From Brienomyrus brachyistius (lineage: Eukaryota; Chordata; Actinopteri; Osteoglossiformes; Mormyridae), in assembly GCF_023856365.1 (NCBI RefSeq), contig NW_026042447.1, positions 1-64,000 of the forward strand: a DNA stretch of 64,000 nt. Reading direction: 5' to 3'. The notes under the pieces are model-generated. The model did not search any database. It was not told the origin of the DNA and saw only the letters and a program-made list of their open reading frames with translations. Positions 49,001 to 62,000 of this stretch are shown here, one piece after another. The position numbers and the translations under genes were made by a program. Within the stretch, counting starts at the first letter, position 1; each line of letters starts with the position of its first letter.

Positions 49001-52000
49001 GGTAGAACAAGTGAACCTTCATCTGATGCTCGGTTTCCCTTCGCATCTTCGCCAACCTGCAGAAGGCAGCAGAGTGTCAGCATCGGTACACTTAACACTA
49101 CAGCAAATCAATGGCCAGCAAAATAAACGGACAGGACGGAAGTCATTTTGGGAAGTACTGTCTAATTCAGCAGAGGTGCCCCGATCCAATATTCAAGATA
49201 CCTAATCAGACGGATCGGACATCGGCCACATGTGACCGATCCATGTTCAATAATTATTTAGTTATTGCCAGTCTATTTCTTCTTATACTGAGTGGTACAA
49301 TCAAATCGCACAACAGCTTTCCCCCCTTTTTTATTTTTTGTGGCATTCAAGCTGAACGTTAACGCTTCCTCGGTTTTTTGACACTCAGTGTGTGTGAGTG
49401 CAGTGACTTCCCCTGCTATGACGTCATGTGCATGTCCTTTGTAGTGGAAGGATCAGGTGATGGTAGCAAATGCAACTTGCATGCTTGCGAAGCAAACTAA
49501 CATGTCTAAAACCTGGAAGAATTTTATGCTTGAAACAACCAGTAGCACAGCGATTTGCGATCTTTGTAAAAACAAAGTAACATTCAGTGGAAAATCCCAC
49601 TAATAGTGCACTCAATTAAGGCAATGCAAGTAATATGAAAAAAAGCGATGGATTTGGAAGCCAGCTTGGGCTGTTTTGCGCACTCGCTATAGCTTGATAC
49701 ACGAGGTGCTGCTATCACAGTGAAAAGTGACGCATGCCACTTGGGTGTACTTGTGAAGATATTCAAACAACTGCAAAATGTCTCAAAAATGCTCAATACA
49801 AGATGCACAAAAGAGGTGGAACAGTATCTTATGTATGTTTCTTGTGGGCTAATTAAAACTTCTTTTCCATTTGTATTTACTAGCTTGGAAAAAAAAAAAA
49901 AAGAGCTTTGGTACTGGATCATACTCATAATCAGCCAATACCTTATGTTCAGGTATCAGGATTATATTGGCACTGAAAAAGTGGGATCGGTGCACCTCTA
50001 TTATGAATATTAGGTCAGCATTATTATGCTGTGAGAGAGATGTACCTGGTGCAGGAAACAGAGAGGTCCCCAGCGTGCCCCAGGTTGACCACGCCCCGGG
50101 CCAGCCTGTCCAGGCAGGGTGAGGGGGGGGCACTGGGGGCCAAGGCCTGCAGCCTGAAGCGGGGGTCCACACAGCCAGGGGCAGCAGGAAAATCACGCAT
50201 CTGTCGCTTCAGCTGCCTGCGCACGGCCACCACATCACGCCACCTGCAACACATGCACAGGGTGAAGCCCGGTTGTCGGCGAGCATGTGGGCAAAATATC
50301 TGGTCCCCTTACCACTGCCCCTTACCTTTTGATGAACCTGCGTATACTCAGAAGCTCTGCTTCCAGGACGTCTTGGGCCAGCAGGGTGAGCTCACCACAC
50401 AGCGTCTCCTCCAGCAGTACCTCACACACGTCTTGTGAGCTGCGAGCCACACATTCTGCCTGCTCTTCTTGGGCACGCCTGGCACGAAGGGGCATGCGTT
50501 CAGCCTATATACAGTTATCTGAACACTCTCTATGACCTCTGATCCCCCTTGGCTCACCAGTACCTGATCTCTGTTGAGGCAGTCTCCACGATGCAGTCGC
50601 GCAGCACCTCCTGTGTGATCTCGGCACACAGTGTCTTGCTGAGCCGGGCCAGGAGCTCCTCGTGTTCCTGCTTTCTCCTGACAGAGACAGGCCCATCAGA
50701 TGGCACATCCCCTCAAAATGCACCCACCCCTCCTCCCCAGCCCAGACAGGTGAGGCCTACCTGGCTTCCTCCATCCTGCGCTTCTCCTCAGCGATATGCT
50801 CCCTCTCTGCCTGGATCTCGGCAGCAGAAACCTCCCGCAGCATCTGCTCCACCACCTCACTCAGCACTGCCTCCACCTGGCCGTTGCACATGCTGCAACA
50901 ACCCATCCACATCACCAAACTGGTGTTGGTTGAGTGTGACAACCCTCTAGAGGCCACTGCTCCCTATCTGGCTCACGCTCCTACCTGAGTGCAGCAGAGA
51001 TGTACTCGGCTTCGGTGGCAGCCACGTCAGCCACCTCGGCCTGCACTACCTCCTCCAGCATGGCCTCTACCTCCGTGGCGATGTCCTGCAAGGGGGGGGG
51101 GGGGTTATTTGTCATTACTATGGCAATACCAACACACTGCTACTGGGTTGACACGCAGCAATGAGCAATCTATCACCTGCTCTGTGTAAACGGGCTCCGG
51201 TGGGGGAGGCGTAGGTGGGGCGACTGGTGGTGCCTCCGACGGAGATGCCCCAAGTGCTCCACTCTCCTCTCTACCAGGGAGGCCAGCTGACTCCGCTGGG
51301 TCGCTCGGCATCTTGGATCGGTGCTGGAGGGCCCGCGCATCCAGCTCAATGGGGGGCCTCTGAGGGGAGGCTGCTACAGCGTGGGCAGGAAAAATGACAA
51401 AATTACAATCAGAGGCCAGAAGGTGGACGAAGCGTAACAGTTAGCGGAAGGTGGAGTGCAGACGCACCAGCCCTGGGCACACTGCCTGCCTCCGCTGGCT
51501 GCCCATCCCCACGGTACTTGTTGCGGCTGTCAAAGCTGTTGACGGGTGTGTGTTGGGGTGGGTTGGGCAGTGGCGCGCCGTTGACCACTTGGCCCACCAG
51601 CACCTCCCGCTTCCTTGCGATGGCCACAGAGCGCTTTGGACGTGGCTGGATCTCAGGCTCCTGGTACGCTGTCCGGCTTAGCTCCACCATGCTAGGGGGA
51701 GGGCAGAGCTTCAATAAAATATACCACCCATCATAGATTAGCACCCCCATCAGAGATAAGCCACCCTGCCCCCAACACAAAAGGGACAACGAAGCACAGC
51801 CCAGCCTTACCCTGCATCGACCGCGAGCCCATACTGCAGCGCGAGGTCCGAAGCCTCGCCGGCATTCTGGAACATGAGCATCCGGACCAGGTCTTCGACC
51901 GGGAATGTGGTGGAACCACGGGAGCTGTAGGCCACATTCAGGGCCCGCAGAGCCTCACGGCGCACCTGTAGGGGGCACCAGAGCGGTCCAGGTAAGTGAG

Positions 52001-55000
52001 GTATTGGGGCTGATGAGGATGTAGGGAGCGGAGCAACGGCTCCCCCACCTGGTCGAAGTAGCGGTGCAAGATGCAACCAGCCAGATACGAGGCCACCTTG
52101 ACCAGCTTGAAGAACCTCACGAAGTTGTTGCTGTTGACAGCGGCAAAGGCCTGGACGGCAAACTTCACCTCCGGAGAGTTTCGGAGCTCCGCCCGGAATT
52201 GCTGCACCTCCCTGCAGGTAGGGAGGGAATGAAATGTCAGCTGGAGAGGTGCCACGGTGACACGGGACACCGACTGCCGGCCAGCCACCCACCGGAGGAT
52301 GTCTCCATCATTGAGCTTCAGGAGCACGCTGTACTGCCGAAACTCTGCCTCATGAGGGCAGTAGATGTTCTTGCTGGCCAGGTCCTGGTACATCTCCTTG
52401 AGGCTCTGCAGGCATTTGGTCAGGTTTTCATTGTTGATCTTAGCATCAAAGGACATCATGGGCTCCTGGCACAGGTGGTGTGCGCAGTGGATGTGGAAGC
52501 GGGCGCACTTTTCAATAAGGGACACCGTAAGCGGGTCGCACAGGTGCTGCTGAGTGATATCCTGCAGATGGCCCAGAAAAAGGATCAGGGCGAGGCCCGC
52601 AGGGCACAGGAATAATGAGACACGGACTAATGTTGCTCACCTTCCGGATACCTCGTGTGCGGTTCCACACAAAGTCATACCAGTCACGGTAGTTGTCCTC
52701 ACCCTGGTCCATGACCTGGGTAACCAGGTAGTTCATGGTCATGTTCAGCACAGTAAAGGGCCGCAGTTCATGGGGGAGGGGCTCCTCCTGGTCAGCAGAG
52801 GACCTGCTGTACTCCTTAATGGCAGCAGTGTGGTCCACCTGCGTGGGGTGCAGAGGGTGATTTGCAGCCTGTGGTCTGTCAATTCATGGCGGGGAGGGGG
52901 AAGCATTAGGAAAGAGGGGCAGGGGTGGTGATACCTTCTCCGTGTTGGGGATGACCTCAAAAGAGCTCAGTTGGTTCCGGGTCTCCCTCATGTAACGCTC
53001 CTTCTCCGGACACATGTCAGGACACGTACCCACAAACACCTTGGACAGATCCAGGTCGGTCCTCTTGGGCCGAGCTGTGCCAGAGGAGACCGTGTCAGCT
53101 GGCGATTCACTTTGGGGTGGGAGGGGGGGGTGGCTCAGCAACGTGACCCTAGGGGGACCTACCCTGTCGCAGGATCTTGTCCCGCTGCTCTAGCAGACGA
53201 TACTTCTCCTCTGCGGTTTCAGCTACCTGGCCAATCAGGTGGAAGAGGGGAGAGGGGAGGCTGCTGGCTAGATGTTCGGATTCGAGGCCGTCTGGGCTGG
53301 GCTCCATCTGCGGCTCACTCTCAAACTGCAGGGCCTTTGTCGCCAGGGGTTTCTTGGCTGGTGACCTGAGAGGGACAGACCAAAGGCTGAAGAGCTTCTA
53401 AAAGCTGGCAAAACCTGGGCTCCTTTGAACACCTGGCCAGTAGGGGGCATAGCAGCCAAAGAACTCAGTTTGACTTTAATGTCACGAATCCGAGCCTGAG
53501 GTAAAGAGTTTCATTACCAGATGACCTAACATAACTCAAGCTGCTTGGAAAAAAAACTAACAAAATGTATACATAATAAAAAACCAGAGTGATCCAGATT
53601 TTTTTTTTTTTTTTAAAGAACTTGCATTGGGTTTCAAAAAGGTGATTTTCTTCCCTAACTTAATTTAATAAAGACCCGGCCATCTTATTGTAAAATTGAG
53701 TTATTTACTCTTACGGTAAGAGAATGATTTAAAGACAAGATTACCCTCTGGATAGGGATGAGCTGGAGGACCAGCCGGAGGTGGATTTGGAGAGGGCTTT
53801 GCAGACAGGGGCTGACTCAAAGCCTCCTGCCTGGCTCTGAGGATCAGGGTCATCTGGAGGCCTTTGGCCCTTCTCTCCTGGACCTAAGAGACACACAGAA
53901 CCAGTTCATCGAAACAGCTGACATGGGAATGAAAGGCTGCAACGAGTCACAAAGACCCCGCCCTGGCCTTGGCTCGATGCACAGATAGAGAGCACCGTAA
54001 TAGTCACTCACTCTGCTTCTTCCTCTGCCAGAAGATGGTGAGCTAATGCCTGCGCAGCAGTTTGCCCTTCTTCTTGGCTTTGGCAGCAGAAGCCTGAAAG
54101 ATACCAAAAGTCAGTGAGGAAAGCCCGGGAGATCATGGACGAGAGCACAGCCTAATGAGTACAGCGACCAAGCCCCCCCCCCAAAGGTGTGCAAAGCCAT
54201 TGCTCACATGGTCGTGGAAGTGCACTATGGCCAGGTTCTTCTGGGGCCTGCAGAAGATCCGCTGCACACGTCCGAACTGGCGGAAATGTTCCCCCAGGAT
54301 GTCCTTGCTGTTAAGACTGGCTGGAATGTTCTTGCATTGGAGCACCATGGCTTCGGAGGGTGACATCCCCCCCAGGCTGTCTGTGCTGTCCAGGCGGCGG
54401 GCACGTCTCACTGTTGATGCTGCCTCAGTTTCGGGATCTGTGGCAAGTGTCACAGAGTTCAGTTTTTCAGACTATACTTGGCTTCGAACCCAATGTGCTT
54501 CTTCCTGGGAGTACTCACCCAACTCCTCCGCCCTCTCAAGGACCTCCCGGGTTGGGGCCTGTGACCTTGGCGGCGTTGAGGGTGAGTGGCTGGTGGTCGG
54601 TGCCATCGAACCCTGGTGCTCCGCCTCCCCCAAGTCTGGCTGTGGCTCCTCACTCCTCTTCGGCTCTCGCCGGGTCTGTAGGGCCGGTGTCTTCAGGATG
54701 CTGGTCAAGGCACTGCGAAAGATGCTGCTGACAGGCCCCCGGCCCCGGACCAGGGGCCTCTTGGGAGGGTGCCTGGAGGCGGAGTCAGCACCAACTTGGG
54801 GCTCCTCTGATAAATGCTCCACCATCTCCTCCTTCCGCTTGGTACCCTTAGCCGCTGCCTCCCCTGCATTCTCCCCCTCACCGCCCCCCCCCCACGGACC
54901 TCACCAGACACAACCCCAGCGTCAGTCTTGGGTTTTAGCGGACCAAAGCTGACAGCACCAAACAGTGGCCGGGGCTCATGGAGGCTAGAGGCAGAGTACC

Positions 55001-55910
55001 TGGAGACAGAGGCGGCCTGGGAGGTCCCCCCACCCAGGCCACTGCCAGCACCAACGGAGGGTGCTGCTGGTTTCGAGAAGCTGAACTCCTGGGTGGTGCT
55101 GGGATGTGCATCTTTGGTGGGGAGGATGCTGCTGGACACTGCGATGGGCTGTGAGAAGCTAAAACCTAATGCTCCAGAAAGGAACTCAGAGGCAGCAGGA
55201 GCAGGCCCACTGCTGTCCATACTGGTAGCGGTGGTGCTGGATGGGCTGGAACCAAAAGACTCGGACACAGCCTGGGACACAGCCGGTTCAGGACTGGCGC
55301 TATAAATAGGTTTGAACACAGCTGCGTCTGACGGCTTGAAGCTGAACTCTGAGGTGCTAAATCCGCGGCCCTGAACGCTTCCAGGGGAGAATACCGAAGA
55401 AGACCCTGTGGACAACTGTCCGAATCTCAGTGGTTGACTAGACCCCGAGGAGGGGGGAACAGAGGAGGCGGAGATAGCGTTAGAGCCGCCGAAGCCGGGT
55501 GTGTGCTGAGCAAATCCGCCGGTCTGTCCGAAGGCAGAGGTCTGGGGAAAAGCCGAGTTCTGGTTAAAGACAGAGCTCTGACCGACCCCGGCCGGCTGCC
55601 CGAAGGAGGGCGGCGGGCCGAACCTGGTGTCGCTCTGTACAAACGACGGGGTCTGACTCCCAGAACCGGGCATGCCGAAGGTCGGGGCCTGTCCAGACGC
55701 CGTCCCGCCAGGCTGCCCGAAAAGGGATCCGGTCTGGCCGAAGGCAGACGATGTACTGAAGAGCGAGGTCTGGCCGGTGCCCTGGCCGAGGGCAGGCGGC
55801 TGCACGAAAGGGGCGTTCTGCTGGCCGAAGGAAAAGAGCCCCGAGGTCGGGGCGCGCGGAGACTGAAACGCTCCGCCTTGTGTTCTGCCGAAAAGCCCAG
55901 ACGGATTCAT
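45968..55910 (-). CDS. mcm3ap: MCM3AP/GANP copy 4: complete exon set, chimeric end, shared TAG
   Basis: All exons are present at about copy 3 plus 10031. The frame is open except for the shared TAG (54043-54045) and the ten-G tract in exon 1/2. It shares an L to F change in exon 8 ([10 protein letters not shown]) with copy 5, while copies 1-3 keep L. It has a private W to L change in the exon 2 linker (PQPDLGEAE). The chimeric stop is at 45968-45970, and no 3'UTR is present. Confidence 0.7.
49172..49999. mobile_element. hAT relic in intron 18 (copy 4)
   Basis: Co-duplicated relic, at the same intron position as in the other units. Confidence 0.72.
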
Positions 55911-55998
55911 TGTGTAAAAAGCCCAAAAATACGGCCTTCAAAAGTCGAAACAGAGTTCTTACAGCGCGGTAGATTTCGGCGTCCTTCGGCCTGGGAGA

Positions 55999-56085
55999 TT
56001 ATATCCGCGCCTGTGTCACATCTGCGGAAATATACAAACTGGCAGCTCCCCTGGCCTGGTCACTGCGGACACTGCGCTCCTTCTG
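55999..56085 (-). CDS. mcm3ap: chimeric terminal exon of MCM3AP copy 5
   Basis: The junction is at 56036/56037, with the same fused frame and TAA (55999-56001). Confidence 0.85.
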   Translation of the reverse strand, partial: QKERSVRSDQARGAASLYISADVTQARI

Positions 56086-59000
56086 CTACAAAAATGGGCA
56101 CAGAAACAGTCTCAACTGATGAGCACAGGGTACTTGGGGTCTTAAAATGTGAGCAACTGTGTAGGCACAGGGTCAATACCAGGGCAAGTGCAGGTGGGGC
56201 AGCCATCTTTGGGGAGGGCACTACGATCTCCGGTACAGACAGTAACGAAGAAGGCAAGAAAAGTGGTGAGGAGGAAGAGGAAGGGCCCAGGGACTCGACG
56301 TCAAGCCAGGTACGCAGCTGGTCCTCGAACCTGCAGATCCAAGTCAAACAGGAAATGGCTCAATGTTTATGCCACAACTCACATGAGAGAGTACACGTGT
56401 GTAGCATGTCTGTTCTCTGTCAGACCTGCGGCTCTGTTCTTTCTCCTCCTCAATGCGAGCCAGGAGGTCCTGGGGGCTGGAGGCAGCATCCAAAACAGGG
56501 GCAACACCGGATCCGGACTCAGGGTCCTCAACCATGCTGTGAAACAGCTTCTGTTGAAGACGTGGCCTGGCCAGTCGAGGATGAGGCCACATGCTCTGGT
56601 GACACCTGCAATGGCAGAGACTTTGGATAAGAAGCCAGTATTGTACACCACTCTTGGGGATATGAGCAAGACTGGAAGCTGATGGCTTTCCCTCTTCTTC
56701 CATTTAATAGTAAATAATATTCATTAAATCTGCAGGTCACTGTTAACAGTCTATCTGGAATGTGTTAGATTTACATGGCTGGCTGGCTCTTACCCTGCCT
56801 TCCCCTGCTGCTTGTCCCTGTGCGTCTGCTTTACGGCATCCACCCAGCAGGACGGCGGTATGAAGCCCTGCAGCCCATCGCTCAGGAAATACACCGAGAT
56901 TTCTCCGTCGTCACTGATGACATCTGAAGATGGTGGGATAGGTTCACACCTGCATGGCATCCCCAGTAGGCCCCCCCAAACGTCAGACCCACCCCACCCC
57001 CCTCACCTTCACTCACGGGGCACCCAGGAGGGTTCCAGTCCCGGAGTTGGTGCTCTACACAGAGCATGACAATTTCGTCCCAGGGCACCTCCCAGAAAGT
57101 GGGCTCCTTGTCCGGCCCCCCACCTCGGCCCACACAGTCCTGACGCAGCCTCTCCAAAAGGTTCTCCAACTGGGACATAAGGAGTGGCTGGCTGTGGCGG
57201 GACCATGGGATTTGAGATACGTACTGGAAGATGGAGGCAACCAGCTGGCTCCAAGGAGCTGGGTGGGGGGAGCGGTGGCAGCAGCAGAAATTTAAGGAAA
57301 CAGACTAAGAAGCAGCCACTTAGCAAGAAGTCCGAATTCCGAATCTGAGGCATGGACATACCCCCCACGGCTGGCAGCGGCCAGTCGGGCAGCCGCAGGC
57401 TCAGGACTGCCCCCTGGAGCCACTCCAGGTGCTCAGCCGAGTTCCAGAGCAGATGTGGTAGGCAGTCACCACCCCCTGGCACCGAGAACTCTGCCACGGG
57501 CCAGGAGAGGCCAGCCAGACTCGGGGACGACACAAGGCCAGCCAAGAAAGCCAGGACAGTGTTGTAGAGGCCGATGACGGGTGCAGGGCCCTGGGAGGGC
57601 AGTCCCGCCATGTCACGGTCCCTCCGATCACGGTGAAGCCTACCAGCAAACTCGCGGCAGAGCCCGGCCTCCACAACCTGCACCAACGTCTGCGAGACGA
57701 GCCGGGCTGGTGCCGTGGAGCGGGCAGCGAGCCACCTGACGGCATGGCGGATCTGCGGGGAGACGGGGGTGATGGTCAATGGGATGGTTCAATCTTACCG
57801 AGGCCAGCGACAACATGCACACTCACCTGCTCGGATCCTTGGGGTTCGTTCGTGGTCTCGGGGATATGGACGAACATGTACTCTGAAATCAAACCTTCCT
57901 CAATGAGTGTCTGAAGCATCAGGTCTTACAGGGAAAGGAAACCGATGGTCAGACAGGAGGAACAAACCAACTGTATTAGCTCTGCATACGTAAACATAGC
58001 CTCAAGAGAAATGCTATAAGTAAAGTAAGCGAATCCCACGCGACACCTGTTGTCATAGACACGGTTAGTGTCACACCTTCCTCTAGCCGTTCATCGCTGG
58101 CCCTGTGCCCAGCCTGCCCTGGGACCACCACCACCAGAGGAAGGGCCTGTGGCCAGGCATTAGCCTGCTGGATCTGCCGGAGTTGCAGCAGGGCGGATAA
58201 CAGGAAGATGTCCCCGTCTTCCTCATCAGCCCCGGGACTGACTGCCGAGGGCAGCAGCATCAGCAGGGCGCCCATGCCCATCAGCCCCTTCCGCTTCTCC
58301 AATGCCAACTGGCCTTCCTCGCTGAGGGGCCCGCGGGCCACCTGACCCACAGTGAGAAACATGGCCTCACTTCCTGCACTTGCACCCTTCGCAAACATCT
58401 GTGTTACCACAGGACCTGCTAATATCACATAGTGCCAGACTATGCTAGGCTATGTTAAGCTATGCTAGACTAACATTAATGACAGAACATGCAACACAGG
58501 GGCATGAAGCCTGTCGATATTCATCGGCAAGTTCCCCCCTATCTGCCACACCTTCACACACACGTGCACTGTGTGCATGCGCTCCCCCACGCTCCGCAGG
58601 CCGCTGCTGATGCTCAAGGTTTGCATGTGTCCGTTGGGGACCATCTCCCTGTGTTCTTGCTTCTCCGAGTTACCGAATTTGGACTCCAGCCATTCTGTCA
58701 AAATCCTGCATCAGAGATGGGAGGGGGGCACAAATGTAAGCTCCAGGACCTCTAAACCCAACTAACACCCAATCCCTCCCCGAACGACACCCAGTTCCCC
58801 CACTTACTGGTTAGCAACACTGGCATCTCTTTCATGATCACTTGGCAACAAGAGGGCTGCCTTCCAGAAGATTGTGTCAGATGGGTTCGAGACGCTTGCT
58901 GCCACCAGACTGAGCAGGTCCAGTGGCCCCCACACAGATTCGCTGAAGTGGATGGAGATGTAGATGAGCACATGGAGAGTGATGGATGGCTAACAGCTAC

Positions 59001-62000
59001 TCTACAGTAGCACCATACCTCAGGAGCTGCTGGTAGAACAAGTGAACCTTCATCTGATGCTCGGTTTCCCTTCGCATCTTCGCCAACCTGCAGAAGGCAG
59101 CAGAGTGTCAGCATCGGTACACTTAACACTACAGCAAATCAATGGCCAGCAAAATAAACGGACAGGACGGAAGTCATTTTGGGAAGTACTGTCTAATTCA
59201 GCAGAGGTGCCCCGATCCAATATTCAAGATACCTAATCAGACGGATCGGACATCGGCCACATGTGACCGATCCATGTTCAATAATTATTTAGTTATTGCC
59301 AGTCTATTTCTTCTTATACTGAGTGGTACAATCAAATCGCACAACAGCTTTCCCCCCTTTTTTATTTTTTGTGGCATTCAAGCTGAACGTTAACGCTTCC
59401 TCGGTTTTTTGACACTCAGTGTGTGTGAGTGCAGTGACTTCCCCTGCTATGACGTCATGTGCATGTCCTTTGTAGTGGAAGGATCAGGTGATGGTAGCAA
59501 ATGCAACTTGCATGCTTGCGAAGCAAACTAACATGTCTAAAACCTGGAAGAATTTTATGCTTGAAACAACCAGTAGCACAGCGATTTGCGATCTTTGTAA
59601 AAACAAAGTAACATTCAGTGGAAAATCCCACTAATAGTGCACTCAATTAAGGCAATGCAAGTAATATGAAAAAAAGCGATGGATTTGGAAGCCAGCTTGG
59701 GCTGTTTTGCGCACTCGCTATAGCTTGATACACGAGGTGCTGCTATCACAGTGAAAAGTGACGCATGCCACTTGGGTGTACTTGTGAAGATATTCAAACA
59801 ACTGCAAAATGTCTCAAAAATGCTCAATACAAGATGCACAAAAGAGGTGGAACAGTATCTTATGTATGTTTCTTGTGGGCTAATTAAAACTTCTTTTCCA
59901 TTTGTATTTACTAGCTTGGAAAAAAAAAAAAAAGAGCTTTGGTACTGGATCATACTCATAATCAGCCAATACCTTATGTTCAGGTATCAGGATTATATTG
60001 GCACTGAAAAAGTGGGATCGGTGCACCTCTATTATGAATATTAGGTCAGCATTATTATGCTGTGAGAGAGATGTACCTGGTGCAGGAAACAGAGAGGTCC
60101 CCAGCGTGCCCCAGGTTGACCACGCCCCGGGCCAGCCTGTCCAGGCAGGGTGAGGGGGGGGCACTGGGGGCCAAGGCCTGCAGCCTGAAGCGGGGGTCCA
60201 CACAGCCAGGGGCAGCAGGAAAATCACGCATCTGTCGCTTCAGCTGCCTGCGCACGGCCACCACATCACGCCACCTGCAACACATGCACAGGGTGAAGCC
60301 CGGTTGTCGGCGAGCATGTGGGCAAAATATCTGGTCCCCTTACCACTGCCCCTTACCTTTTGATGAACCTGCGTATACTCAGAAGCTCTGCTTCCAGGAC
60401 GTCTTGGGCCAGCAGGGTGAGCTCACCACACAGCGTCTCCTCCAGCAGTACCTCACACACGTCTTGTGAGCTGCGAGCCACACATTCTGCCTGCTCTTCT
60501 TGGGCACGCCTGGCACGAAGGGGCATGCGTTCAGCCTATATACAGTTATCTGAACACTCTCTATGACCTCTGATCCCCCTTGGCTCACCAGTACCTGATC
60601 TCTGTTGAGGCAGTCTCCACGATGCAGTCGCGCAGCACCTCCTGTGTGATCTCGGCACACAGTGTCTTGCTGAGCCGGGCCAGGAGCTCCTCGTGTTCCT
60701 GCTTTCTCCTGACAGAGACAGGCCCATCAGATGGCACATCCCCTCAAAATGCACCCACCCCTCCTCCCCAGCCCAGACAGGTGAGGCCTACCTGGCTTCC
60801 TCCATCCTGCGCTTCTCCTCAGCGATATGCTCCCTCTCTGCCTGGATCTCGGCAGCAGAAACCTCCCGCAGCATCTGCTCCACCACCTCACTCAGCACTG
60901 CCTCCACCTGGCCGTTGCACATGCTGCAACAACCCATCCACATCACCAAACTGGTGTTGGTTGAGTGTGACAACCCTCTAGAGGCCACTGCTCCCTATCT
61001 GGCTCACGCTCCTACCTGAGTGCAGCAGAGATGTACTCGGCTTCGGTGGCAGCCACGTCAGCCACCTCGGCCTGCACTACCTCCTCCAGCATGGCCTCTA
61101 CCTCCGTGGCGATGTCCTGCAAGGGGGGGGGGGGTTATTTGTCATTACTATGGCAATACCAACACACTGCTACTGGGTTGACACGCAGCAATGAGCAATC
61201 TATCACCTGCTCTGTGTAAACGGGCTCCGGTGGGGGAGGCGTAGGTGGGGCGACTGGTGGTGCCTCCGACGGAGATGCCCCAAGTGCTCCACTCTCCTCT
61301 CTACCAGGGAGGCCAGCTGACTCCGCTGGGTCGCTCGGCATCTTGGATCGGTGCTGGAGGGCCCGCGCATCCAGCTCAATGGGGGGCCTCTGAGGGGAGG
61401 CTGCTACAGCGTGGGCAGGAAAAATGACAAAATTACAATCAGAGGCCAGAAGGTGGACGAAGCGTAACAGTTAGCGGAAGGTGGAGTGCAGACGCACCAG
61501 CCCTGGGCACACTGCCTGCCTCCGCTGGCTGCCCATCCCCACGGTACTTGTTGCGGCTGTCAAAGCTGTTGACGGGTGTGTGTTGGGGTGGGTTGGGCAG
61601 TGGCGCGCCGTTGACCACTTGGCCCACCAGCACCTCCCGCTTCCTTGCGATGGCCACAGAGCGCTTTGGACGTGGCTGGATCTCAGGCTCCTGGTACGCT
61701 GTCCGGCTTAGCTCCACCATGCTAGGGGGAGGGCAGAGCTTCAATAAAATATACCACCCATCATAGATTAGCACCCCCATCAGAGATAAGCCACCCTGCC
61801 CCCAACACAAAAGGGACAACGAAGCACAGCCCAGCCTTACCCTGCATCGACCGCGAGCCCATACTGCAGCGCGAGGTCCGAAGCCTCGCCGGCATTCTGG
61901 AACATGAGCATCCGGACCAGGTCTTCGACCGGGAATGTGGTGGAACCACGGGAGCTGTAGGCCACATTCAGGGCCCGCAGAGCCTCACGGCGCACCTGTA